9,856 bases of DNA from DSOS01 sp035286585. GTDB taxonomy: Bacteria; Chloroflexota; Anaerolineae; Anaerolineales; UBA4823. A program made the position numbers and the translations under genes. The notes below the pieces were generated by a model. The model was given only the letters and a program-made list of their open reading frames with translations, was not told the DNA's origin and searched no databases. The stretch is taken from contig DATEDC010000227.1 in the NCBI GenBank assembly GCA_035286585.1, forward strand, positions 1 to 9,856, written 5' to 3'. Below are positions 1 through 6,397 of this stretch, piece by piece; position 1 is the stretch's first letter; every line of letters begins with the position of its first letter.

Positions 1-366
1 CGGGTCGCCTTGCGCCTGCTGCGCAGGGTGCGCGATTACGCCGAGGTGCGCGCGGATGGGGTCATCACCCGCCAGGTCGCCGATCAAGCCCTGGACCTGA
101 TGGAAGTGGACGCGCTCGGGCTGGACGATATCGACCGGAAGTTGCTGCGCACGGTGATCGAAAAGTATCACGGTGGCCCGGTCGGTTTGGGCACCATCGC
201 CGCCTCGATCAGCGAGGAGCCGGATACGATCATGGACGTGGTTGAACCCTACCTTCTTCAGCTCGGTTTCCTGGATCGCACACCGCAAGGCAGGACGGCA
301 ACCCGCCTGGCTTACGAGCACCTGGAGCTGCAATACCCGCAAGATGAGCAAGCGCGCCTGTTCTGA
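1..366 (+). CDS. ruvB: RuvB Holliday-junction branch-migration helicase, C-terminal part
   Basis: RuvB is the hexameric AAA+ motor that, with RuvA, drives branch migration of Holliday junctions in recombinational repair. Only the last 121 residues are in the window. The reading frame is open from the first base, so the gene starts upstream. The visible part begins in the sensor 2 region (RVALRLLRRVRDYAEVRADG, equivalent to the usual RIANRLLRRVRDYA). It continues through the linker helix (LDDIDRKLLRTVIEKYHGGPVGL) into the C-terminal winged-helix DNA-binding domain, with the family hallmarks EEPDTIMDVVEPYLLQLGF and RTPQGRTAT. The Walker motifs lie outside the window. It is followed 40 bp later by a DUF2905 gene and then queA, an order common in bacteria. 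The identification is very secure; only the 5' end is missing. Confidence 0.97.
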   Translation, partial: RVALRLLRRVRDYAEVRADGVITRQVADQALDLMEVDALGLDDIDRKLLRTVIEKYHGGPVGLGTIAASISEEPDTIMDVVEPYLLQLGFLDRTPQGRTATRLAYEHLELQYPQDEQARLF

Positions 367-406
367 GAGATAATTTGATTCACGTTTTCGCGGAATTTCT
401 GAGGCG

Positions 407-634
407 ATGATATCTCTGGCGCGCATCCTGGTCATGTTGGGGTTGATTTTGCTGATTGCCGGCGGCTTGCTCTACCTGGCAGGGCGCTGGCAGCTACCCT
501 TAGGACGGCTGCCGGGTGATATTCGCATCGAAAGAGAGAATTTCACCTGCTTTTTCCCGGTGGCGACCATGATTCTGCTCTCCGTGGCGCTCACGATTGT
601 GTTGAACCTGATTCTGCGCCTGCTCAACCGCTAA
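407..634 (+). CDS. DUF2905 family small two-helix membrane protein
   Basis: A 75-residue protein with two predicted membrane helices, at about residues 5-26 and 48-71. They are separated by a short loop carrying LGRLPGDIRIERENF (residues 32-46), which is the characteristic conserved stretch of the DUF2905 family. No enzymatic function is known for this family. Genes of this type are often found between ruvB and queA, as here, but I see nothing linking the membrane protein to DNA repair. The ATG at 407 is preceded by a weak GAGG at 401-404. The length is normal for the family, and the two helices with a polar loop suggest an inner-membrane hairpin. The family call rests on the conserved loop and context, so it is fairly secure; the function is unknown. 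Confidence 0.88.
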   Translation: MISLARILVMLGLILLIAGGLLYLAGRWQLPLGRLPGDIRIERENFTCFFPVATMILLSVALTIVLNLILRLLNR

Positions 635-689
635 GCAGCCCTTCGCCTCCAGATCTAATCAACCCAATTTGCCTAAGCTGCCACCTGCT

Positions 690-1712
690 GTGAGAACCTC
701 CGACTTCGATTACGACCTGCCGGCAGAGTTTATCGCCCAGACCCCGGTAGAACCTCGCGATGCGGCGCGACTGCTGGTGTACGAGCGAAAGACGGGCCTG
801 GTGGAGCACACCATCTTCAAGGAGGTGGGGCGTTATCTGAGACCCAGCGACCTGCTGGTATTGAACGAAACCCGCGTGATCCAGGCGCGGCTCTACGCTC
901 GTAAGATTCCCAGCGGCGGGCGGGTAGAACTTCTGCTGCTCAAGCGCCAGGATCAAAATACCTGGGAGGCGCTGGCGGGCGGCAGGCGATTACGGAAGGG
1001 GATCGCCGTGCAGGTCGAATCCGGCCCGTGCGCTGAGATCCTCTTTGAGCTGGATGGGAAGCGCCGCCTGGTGCGGTTCGAGGAGGCGATTGAGCCGTTT
1101 CTTGCCCAGGCCGGGCATGTCCCCCTGCCGCCGTACATCCATGCCCCTCTGGAAGACCCGGAGCGCTACCAAACGGTCTATGCCCGCCAGCCGGGCTCAG
1201 CCGCGGCGCCCACTGCCGGCCTGCACTTTACCCGGGAGCTGATCGAGGCGTTACAGGCGCAGGGCGTGCACTTTGCCACCCTGACGCTGCACATCGGGTT
1301 GGACACCTTCGCGCCGGTGACTGAAGCTGACCCGCGAGCCCACCAGATTCACACCGAGTGGTGCCAGGTCACGCCACAGACCGCGGAGGAGATCAACCAG
1401 GCGCAGGCGGCGGGTGGGCGAATTACCGCAGTCGGCACGACCAGCGTGCGCGCTCTGGAAAGCGCCGCCCAGGCAGCCAGAGGCGGCGAGCTGGTTTGCG
1501 ACTGGACAGGCACGACCGACCTGTTCATCCTGCCGGGGTATCGTTTTCGCGCCGTTCAGGCGATGATCACAAATTTCCACCTGCCCAGGTCGACGTTAAT
1601 TATGCTGGTGAGCGCCTTCGTGGGACGAGAGCAGTTGCTCTGGCTTTACGAGCAGGCGAAGCGAGAAGGCTACCGGTTTTATTCTTTTGGTGATGCCATG
1701 TTAATCCTGTAA
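690..1712 (+). CDS. queA: S-adenosylmethionine:tRNA ribosyltransferase-isomerase
   Basis: QueA transfers and isomerises the ribosyl moiety of AdoMet onto 7-aminomethyl-7-deazaguanine at the wobble base of GUN-anticodon tRNAs, giving epoxyqueuosine in the queuosine pathway. Family landmarks from the GTG start are RTSDFDYDLPAEFIAQTP at the N-terminus, VLNETRVIQARL, GSAAAPTAGLHFT (about 169-181), LTLHIGLDTFAPV, VGTTSVRALES (about 248-258), TNFHLPRSTLIMLVSAF (about 294-310) and a C-terminal FGDAMLIL. I chose GTG at 690 because it gives the usual M-x-TSDFDY start and 340 residues, close to the roughly 340 of known QueA. A TTG at 669 would add seven residues (MPKLPPA) and cannot be excluded, since neither start has a clear Shine-Dalgarno sequence. 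The usual G in HxGLGTF is D here. The gene lies 9 bp before the glycosylase gene, so co-transcription is likely. Confidence 0.95.
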   Translation: MRTSDFDYDLPAEFIAQTPVEPRDAARLLVYERKTGLVEHTIFKEVGRYLRPSDLLVLNETRVIQARLYARKIPSGGRVELLLLKRQDQNTWEALAGGRRLRKGIAVQVESGPCAEILFELDGKRRLVRFEEAIEPFLAQAGHVPLPPYIHAPLEDPERYQTVYARQPGSAAAPTAGLHFTRELIEALQAQGVHFATLTLHIGLDTFAPVTEADPRAHQIHTEWCQVTPQTAEEINQAQAAGGRITAVGTTSVRALESAAQAARGGELVCDWTGTTDLFILPGYRFRAVQAMITNFHLPRSTLIMLVSAFVGREQLLWLYEQAKREGYRFYSFGDAMLIL

Positions 1713-1721
1713 GGCGGGCAG

Positions 1722-2423
1722 ATGGACGAGCGGTCAAAGGATTGGGATGGCCTGATGGAAACCGTGGTGGGCTGCCGGCGCTGCCCCAGGCTGGTGGCGT
1801 GGAGGGAACAGGTCGCCCGGGATAAACGGCGCGCCTACCGCGATTGGACATACTGGGGCAAGCCAGTGCCAGGTTTTGGAGAGCGGAGCGGGAGGGTATT
1901 GGTGGTGGGGCTGGCCCCTGGCGCACATGGCGCCAACCGAACCGGGCGCATGTTCACCGGCGATTCGTCGGGGAATTTTCTGTACGCAGCCCTTTACAGC
2001 GCCGGATTTGCCAGCCAGCCGGTCAGCTCCCACCGCGAGGACGGGCTGCATCTTATGGATATGTACATCGCAGCGGTCTGCCGCTGCGTCCCTCCTGGCA
2101 ACCGGCCTTCACCCGCGGAGATCGCCAACTGCCTACCTTACCTGGAGCAGGAAATCCAGCTCATGGAAAATCTACGGGTCATCGTGGCATTGGGGAGAAT
2201 CGCTTACGATAACACCTTGCTGCTCTTCCGGCAGCGCGGCTACCCGGTGCCGCGCCTGCCTTTTGCCCACGCAGGGGTATATCGATTGGGCGAAGGCCTG
2301 CCCTGGCTGGTCGCTTCCTACCATCCCAGCAGGCAGAATACCCAGACCGGCAGGCTGACCACCGATATATTTGCACAGGTATGGGATAAAGTGCGAGAGC
2401 TTCTCGTGGCGGGGGGAGAGTAA
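1722..2423 (+). CDS. Uracil-DNA glycosylase, family 5 (UdgB-like, Fe-S)
   Basis: This enzyme removes uracil and some deaminated purines from DNA as the first step of base-excision repair. Motif 1 is GLAPGAHGANRTGRMFTGD (residues 63-81) and motif 2 is ASYHPSRQNTQTGRLT near the C-terminus. The A-H-G-x-N-R-T-G-R form of motif 1 and the HPSxxNxQTGRLT form of motif 2 mark family 5 (UDGb) rather than family 4. Four cysteines fit the 4Fe-4S cluster of the family: C18 and C21 (CRRC), C122 (RCVPP) and C137. C120 is an extra neighbour. The motif 1 position that is Asp or Asn in several other UDG families is not acidic here, as in known UDGb proteins. At 233 residues it is slightly longer than the thermophile members. 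The ATG is 9 bp after the queA stop, with only a weak GGCGGG in front. It converges with the GGDEF gene 13 bp later. Confidence 0.93.
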   Translation: MDERSKDWDGLMETVVGCRRCPRLVAWREQVARDKRRAYRDWTYWGKPVPGFGERSGRVLVVGLAPGAHGANRTGRMFTGDSSGNFLYAALYSAGFASQPVSSHREDGLHLMDMYIAAVCRCVPPGNRPSPAEIANCLPYLEQEIQLMENLRVIVALGRIAYDNTLLLFRQRGYPVPRLPFAHAGVYRLGEGLPWLVASYHPSRQNTQTGRLTTDIFAQVWDKVRELLVAGGE

Positions 2424-2436
2424 GGCGGGTCTTTTT

Positions 2437-3696
2437 TCAGCCGACTTCGAGCCGATTGCGACCCGCTTTCTTCGCCAGGTACATGGCAGAATCAGCCCGG
2501 CCGAGCAAGATGTCCAGGTCGGGGATGGAGGTGGTGGAGCGGGAAACTCCCACGCTGACGCTGATAGCCACCGGAGCGCCGTCGATGTCCACAGGCGTAT
2601 TGGCGATGCTATTGCGCAATCGCTCTGCTACCTGGCTGCCGGTTGAATCGTCTGTCTCGGGCAGCAGGATGGTAAATTCATCCCCGCCCAGGCGACCAAC
2701 CAGGTCAACCCGGCGCAAGTTTTGCAAGCAGCGGTTGGCGACGATCTGCAAAACCATGTCGCCGTTGGCGTGCCCGTAGTTATCGTTGATCTCTTTGAAG
2801 TTATCCAAATCCATGACTATCGCCACAATCGGGCGCTTGTAGCGGCGGGCGCGCTCGACTTCGCGTTGCCCAAGCTCGATAAAACCGCGCCGGTTGTACA
2901 GCCCGGTGAGCGTATCGGTGACAGCCAGCTTCTGCACTTCGGCATGCTCGCGCGAGTTGCGGATCGCCGCAGTGGCTGTAGAGGCAAAATTCACCAGCAG
3001 GCTCAAGTCATTATCGCTGAAAGCCGCGGCCCGGGAAGATTCCAACGAGAGGGCGCCGATCACCTGGCTCTTCAAGACCAGCGGGGCGATGATGGCGGAG
3101 AGGGCTCCGCCCGGTGCCGGGGCGGAACTTTGGGCGCTGCTGGTGTAAGATTCCAGGTCGTCAATCTTGAGCGGGGTGCGCTCGCCCACCGCCTGAGCCA
3201 CGTAGCCCACGCTGCCGGGGAGCTTGAAGCGGCGAATACGCGGGTCAGTGTAACCGAAACTGGCGCGCATCTCGAGCTGCCCGGTATCCTGGGCGATCAG
3301 GTGGATCATGCCTTTTTCAGCCACCGGAATGGCAAGGGTGGCTGCATCCAGGATGCGGGCTAACAGCGCCTCCATGTCGATGGTAGTGAGCAGCGTTTCT
3401 GTGGCGGCGTGCAGGGCACCGAGCTCCCGGTAGCGAACCTCATTCTCTCTCAGGTGGCGCTGCGCCTCCTGGATGGTGGTTAGAATCGCTTTCAGGTCGT
3501 GGATGGCTTGTGTATCGAGCGGTGAGGCGCGGGGCGATCCCTGCTGGCGGGAGGAGACTTGTTCGACCAGGGAGAGCAGTTGGCTGAAAGCAGCCTGGGT
3601 AAAATCCTCGAGCTGCTCAATACTCATCGAGCGGCTGCCCAGGGCGGCTGCCCTGAGGCGCAATGCGGCGATTTCTGCGATTATAGCCTCGTTCAC
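2437..3696 (-). CDS. Diguanylate cyclase with GAF sensor domain
   Basis: A 419-residue soluble protein predicted to make cyclic di-GMP from two GTP. Residues about 20-95 are mostly helical and charged, possibly a coiled coil. Residues about 95-250 form a GAF domain (LHAATETLLTTIDMEALLA at its start, then GMIHLIAQDTG, SVGYVAQAVGERTPL and IIAPLVLKSQVIGALSLES). Residues about 255-417 form the GGDEF domain, opening with DTLTGLYNRRGF (261-272). D296 (VMDLDNFKEIND) is the first metal-binding Asp. The active-site loop is an intact GGDEF at 337-341. R328-D331 (RRVD), five residues upstream, is an intact RxxD product-inhibition site, so an active and feedback-inhibited enzyme is expected. No signal peptide or membrane helix is seen, so the signal sensed by GAF is cytoplasmic and unknown. 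It starts at GTG with a strong AGGAGG. Confidence 0.95.
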   Translation of the reverse strand: MNEAIIAEIAALRLRAAALGSRSMSIEQLEDFTQAAFSQLLSLVEQVSSRQQGSPRASPLDTQAIHDLKAILTTIQEAQRHLRENEVRYRELGALHAATETLLTTIDMEALLARILDAATLAIPVAEKGMIHLIAQDTGQLEMRASFGYTDPRIRRFKLPGSVGYVAQAVGERTPLKIDDLESYTSSAQSSAPAPGGALSAIIAPLVLKSQVIGALSLESSRAAAFSDNDLSLLVNFASTATAAIRNSREHAEVQKLAVTDTLTGLYNRRGFIELGQREVERARRYKRPIVAIVMDLDNFKEINDNYGHANGDMVLQIVANRCLQNLRRVDLVGRLGGDEFTILLPETDDSTGSQVAERLRNSIANTPVDIDGAPVAISVSVGVSRSTTSIPDLDILLGRADSAMYLAKKAGRNRLEVG

Positions 3697-3700
3697 AACC

Positions 3701-3706
3701 CCTCCT
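3701..3706 (-). promoter_or_regulatory. Shine-Dalgarno AGGAGG setting the GTG start of the GGDEF gene
   Basis: Read on the minus strand, AGGAGGGG ends directly before TT and the GTG at 3696-3694, with AGGAGG 4 nt from the start codon. It is the best ribosome binding site in the window and fixes the non-ATG start of the cyclase gene. Confidence 0.8.
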
Positions 3707-3741
3707 ATGGCGAATCCGGGAACGTTTTGCTGACAGATGCC

Positions 3742-3747
3742 ATTATA
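3742..3747 (-). promoter_or_regulatory. Candidate -10 box of the GGDEF gene promoter
   Basis: A perfect TATAAT on the minus strand lies about 45 bp before the GTG start, predicting a 5' leader of roughly 35-40 nt that contains the AGGAGG. The -35 region 17-18 bp upstream is poor (TTTCCT or TTTTCC). The box lies inside the perfect palindrome CATTATAATG (3741-3750), so a plus-strand TATAAT (3744-3749) is present as well. Position and leader length favour the minus-strand use. Confidence 0.45.
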
Positions 3748-3802
3748 ATGAAAAACTGCTGAAAAGGAAAATCCTAATCACCTGAAACTTCCAAGACAAA
3801 GT

Positions 3803-3832
3803 ACGCGGATCAACGCGCAGGACACGGATTTT
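3803..3832. repeat. Three degenerate tandem decamers (ACGCGGATCA-like)
   Basis: Three adjacent ten-base units, ACGCGGATCA, ACGCGCAGGA and CACGGATTTT, share the ACGCGGAT theme with decreasing similarity and are followed by a T-rich stretch. They occupy the middle of the divergent region between the cyclase and phosphorylase genes and belong to no reading frame I can support. The style is that of short intergenic interspersed repeats in environmental genomes. Copy number elsewhere in the genome cannot be seen from here. Confidence 0.35.
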
Positions 3833-3929
3833 TCTTATCAGAGCTGAAACATCTCGGACTTTACGACCTGCACGATCCTGGTGTACAGGAGGGAGGATTT
3901 AGGCGTATCAAGCGGTTTTGAAGTTGGAT

Positions 3930-3935
3930 TATAAT
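3930..3935 (+). promoter_or_regulatory. Candidate -10 box of the pyrimidine phosphorylase promoter
   Basis: A perfect TATAAT about 45 bp before the ATG at 3981 predicts a start near 3942 and a leader of about 40 nt containing the AAGGAG. No good -35 is seen 16-19 bp upstream and there is no TGn extension. The box is the centre of the perfect 12-bp palindrome GGATTATAATCC (3926-3937), so a dimeric regulator could act here. That last point is an inference. Confidence 0.45.
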
Positions 3936-3970
3936 CCCGTTGGCAGACAGGTTACAGGCAATAACAGAGC

Positions 3971-3976
3971 AAGGAG
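3971..3976 (+). promoter_or_regulatory. Shine-Dalgarno AAGGAG deciding the phosphorylase start
   Basis: AAGGAG sits 4 nt before the ATG at 3981. Together with the family-typical N-terminus MRAVDIIVKKRD, it settles the start over the upstream TTG at 3918. Confidence 0.8.
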
Positions 3977-3980
3977 CTCT

Positions 3981-5285
3981 ATGCGCGCGGTGGATATTAT
4001 CGTCAAGAAGCGAGACAATCTCGAGCTCAGCAAGGAGGAGATCCTCTTCTTCGTGAACGGCTATGCCCGGGAGGAAATTCCCGACTATCAGGCAGCCGCC
4101 TGGCTGATGGCGGTGCTGCTCAACGGGATGTCTCTCCGTGAAACCACCGATTTGACCATGGCGCTTGGGTATTCCGGAGAGATGATCGATCTCTCGACCG
4201 TTGTACCCATGTCGGTAGACAAGCACTCCACCGGCGGGGTGGGCGATAAAACCACCCTGGTGGTTGAGCCGCTGGTGGCGGCCTGCGGCCTGCCGGTGGG
4301 CAAGATGTCTGGGCGCGGGCTGGGTTTCAGCGGGGGCACGCTGGACAAGATGGAATCGATCCCCGGTTTCCGGGTTAATCTGAGCACGGCTGAATTCCTG
4401 GAGCAATTGCGCAGCGTCGGCCTGGTGCTGACCGGGCAGACCGCCGAGCTGGCTCCAGCCGACGGCAAATTTTACGCGCTGCGAGATGTGACCGGCACTG
4501 TGCCGTCTATCCCGTTGATCGCCTCCTCAGTGATGAGCAAGAAGATCGCCGCTGGAGCGCAGGCGATTGTGCTGGATGTGAAGCTGGGCCTGGGGGCATT
4601 TATGCCCAGCTTAGGCGAAGCCCGCGCTCTGGCTGAGCTGATGGTCTCGATTGCCAGGATGGCGGATCGCAAGGCGGTGGCCCTGCTCTCGGATATGAAC
4701 CAGCCGCTGGGGCAGGCGGTAGGCAACTCTCTGGAGGTAAAGGAAGCCATCGCGACCCTGCAGGGCTGCGGACCGGCGGACTTTCTCGAGCACTGCCTGG
4801 TGTTCGCCGGGCACATGCTGGCATTGGGCGGCAAGGCGAAGGACGAAGATGAGGGCAAGCAGATGGCGGCAGCTGCCCTGAAGGATGGCCGCGGCTGGGA
4901 GAAATTCAAGGCGCTGGTGCGCGCCCAGGGCGGGGAGGTATCGGCTGTCGAAGATCCCGAAAAATTGCCCGCGGCCTCCCTGGTGGAGACCCTCGCCGCA
5001 AGTCGAGACGGCTATCTGGCTGGCGTGAACGCCCGCATGGTCGGTGAGGCGGCGGTAATGCTCGGTGGAGGCAGGCTGAAGAAGGGCGACCTGATCGACC
5101 ATGCGGTGGGCATCCTGGTGCATCACAAAGTGGGGGATAAAGTTGAAGCTGGCGAGCCTCTGTTCACGATTCACGCAAACGACCGGGATAGACTGGAGCA
5201 GGCTCGCGTGGGGCTGTTGAAAGCCCATACCTGGAGCGTTGAGCAGGTCGAGCCGCTGCCCATGTTCTACGGGGTGGTGCGCTGA
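3981..5285 (+). CDS. pdp: Pyrimidine-nucleoside (thymidine/uridine) phosphorylase
   Basis: The enzyme splits uridine, thymidine and deoxyuridine with phosphate into the base and (deoxy)ribose 1-phosphate in cytoplasmic nucleoside salvage. It has 434 residues, close to the 433 of B. subtilis Pdp. The N-terminal helical domain is followed by the phosphate loop SVDKHSTGGVGDKTT (K81, H82, S83, T92), then S110 and T120 in SGRGLGFSGGTLDKMES, which is the family signature. The base-binding residues match E. coli TP Arg171, Ser186 and Lys190: R168, S183 and K187 (YALRDVT, ASSVMSKK). The C-terminal PYNP domain covers about 345-430. One departure is F-S where E. coli and B. subtilis have H-T in GLGHTGG. 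It stands alone on the plus strand, 23 bp from the convergent panE. Activity on uridine versus thymidine cannot be read from sequence; deoA is the alternative name. Confidence 0.95.
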   Translation: MRAVDIIVKKRDNLELSKEEILFFVNGYAREEIPDYQAAAWLMAVLLNGMSLRETTDLTMALGYSGEMIDLSTVVPMSVDKHSTGGVGDKTTLVVEPLVAACGLPVGKMSGRGLGFSGGTLDKMESIPGFRVNLSTAEFLEQLRSVGLVLTGQTAELAPADGKFYALRDVTGTVPSIPLIASSVMSKKIAAGAQAIVLDVKLGLGAFMPSLGEARALAELMVSIARMADRKAVALLSDMNQPLGQAVGNSLEVKEAIATLQGCGPADFLEHCLVFAGHMLALGGKAKDEDEGKQMAAAALKDGRGWEKFKALVRAQGGEVSAVEDPEKLPAASLVETLAASRDGYLAGVNARMVGEAAVMLGGGRLKKGDLIDHAVGILVHHKVGDKVEAGEPLFTIHANDRDRLEQARVGLLKAHTWSVEQVEPLPMFYGVVR

Positions 5286-5308
5286 GATGGTTAGGGCGGG
5301 TCTACAGC

Positions 5309-6379
5309 TTAATCATATTGGGCCAATCTTTCAATCAATTTACCCGGTTGGCGTGAGAACGCTTCTAGCGGCATGGTCCCCTCCGTCAGCCCCAGCAGGG
5401 TCTCGTTCAGCAGCCGGTTGACCGGGGTAGGGACGCCTGCCTGCTCGCCATAGCGAACAACTGCGCCGTTGAGGTAATCTACCTCACTTTGACCTCGCCC
5501 GCTGTGCAGGTCGATGTGAAAAGAGGGCATTTTGCCGCCGCGCCCACCGCCCACGGCGTTCTTCAGCATGCTGCGCGCAAGCCCCGTTGGCAGGCTGCGC
5601 ACCGCGAAGCCCAGTGCGCGCACGGGCGTGCCCGGCATGTCCACCAACGAGTATTTATACACCGCCATCACCCGCAGCGCCTCGCGCAGTTGCTCCACCT
5701 CCAAGCGGAAGAGCTGGGGGTGAGCGAAGATCTCCCCCGGAGTCATGTTCAGGATCGCCGAGCTGGCGTTCGCCATCAGGTTGGTGAGCAGCTTGGACCA
5801 TTTCATGTCGGCTGCCTGGGCGTACATGCGGGCGTTCAAGCCGGATTGGTTGAGCGCCTCGGTCAGTCTCTGGGACAGGGGGTGACCGGCCCATACGCCC
5901 ATGCCGCGCAGCCGCTCCAGGACGACATCCCCGGCGAGGCGTCGCCCCACGGCGCTGGTTACCGTGCCTGGGATGACCCGCCTCTCCCCAAGCCGTTCAG
6001 CCAGGAGCGCTTCGTTCTCGACCCCGTTCTGCAAGCACAGGACCGGCGGTATCTGCTCCAGATGCGGTTCCATGCTCTCCAGGGCAGATCGCGTGTCAAA
6101 CGATTTCAGAGCGAACAGGGCCACATCGAAGGGTCCATGCTCCAGTGCTTCCGCCAGGGAGGCGACGACAATCGGCTCAAGGATGTGATGGGTCCTTTCT
6201 TTGATGGTCAGACGCAGGCCGCGCTGGCGCAGCTCAGCGGCGGTCTCAGGTCGTTCCAGGAAAACCACTCGATGACCATGCAAAGCCAAACTGCCAGCGA
6301 TATAGGTCCCGAGGGCGCCAACGCCAAAAGCCAGAATCCGGATGGAGGGCTGGTCCGAGGATTTCAGTTCAGAGCGCAT
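5309..6379 (-). CDS. panE: 2-dehydropantoate 2-reductase (ketopantoate reductase family)
   Basis: It reduces ketopantoate to pantoate with NADPH in the pathway to pantothenate and CoA. The 356 residues start with a Rossmann fold carrying GVGALG (19-24). ALKSFDT has K92, the usual conserved Lys, and QNGVENE (117-123) follows. The catalytic helix reads MKWSKLLTN, with K196 aligning to E. coli K176, then N200 and N204. The C-terminal half has the family substrate-binding stretch PSFHIDLHSGRGQSEVDYLNG, with S286, E299 and N304. It is about 40-50 residues longer than E. coli PanE, mainly through an insert near residues 235-280. The ATG lacks a close Shine-Dalgarno sequence. It is the last gene of the leftward fmt, lysA, panE set, 18 bp after lysA. 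The fold is certain; the ketopantoate substrate is the family default, and other 2-keto acids are possible. Confidence 0.88.
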   Translation of the reverse strand: MRSELKSSDQPSIRILAFGVGALGTYIAGSLALHGHRVVFLERPETAAELRQRGLRLTIKERTHHILEPIVVASLAEALEHGPFDVALFALKSFDTRSALESMEPHLEQIPPVLCLQNGVENEALLAERLGERRVIPGTVTSAVGRRLAGDVVLERLRGMGVWAGHPLSQRLTEALNQSGLNARMYAQAADMKWSKLLTNLMANASSAILNMTPGEIFAHPQLFRLEVEQLREALRVMAVYKYSLVDMPGTPVRALGFAVRSLPTGLARSMLKNAVGGGRGGKMPSFHIDLHSGRGQSEVDYLNGAVVRYGEQAGVPTPVNRLLNETLLGLTEGTMPLEAFSRQPGKLIERLAQYD

Positions 6380-6397
6380 TCGGGTAATCTTTCAATC

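Larger units (their letters stand above)
3697..3980. other. Divergent intergenic region, GGDEF gene / pyrimidine phosphorylase gene
   Basis: This 284-bp gap holds the control elements of two divergent genes. From left to right these are the AGGAGG of the cyclase, palindrome CATTATAATG (3741-3750), AGGA-AAA-TCCT (a small inverted repeat near 3765-3775), the tandem decamers, a small hairpin TCCTG-GTGTA-CAGGA (3876-3890) overlapping an orphan Shine-Dalgarno-like AGGAGGGAGG (3887-3896), palindrome GGATTATAATCC (3926-3937), and the AAGGAG of the phosphorylase. An in-frame TTG at 3918 could extend the phosphorylase frame upstream, but it has no ribosome binding site at proper spacing and adds residues unlike the family, so I treat the stretch as non-coding. 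Confidence 0.6.

Noticed and set aside
1710..2432. TAAGGCGGG occurs right after two genes (1710-1718 and 2421-2429), with a similar TTAGGGCGGGTCT at 5291-5303.
   Set aside because: The shared part outside the stop codon is only six bases of GC-rich sequence. Chance is a sufficient explanation without genome-wide counts.
2424..2437. T-run (2432-2437) after the uracil-DNA glycosylase as a terminator.
   Set aside because: Only a 4-bp stem (TCTC/GAGA) can be drawn before it, too weak to call a rho-independent terminator.
3730..3749. CTGACA and TATAAT on the plus strand as a promoter toward the phosphorylase.
   Set aside because: The two boxes are only 8 bp apart, so they cannot work together as a sigma-70 type promoter.
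3918..3980. Upstream TTG extension of the pyrimidine phosphorylase (21 extra residues).
   Set aside because: The ATG at 3981 has AAGGAG at proper spacing and gives the family-typical MRAVDII start and 434 residues. The extension has no close ribosome binding site and overlaps the likely promoter.
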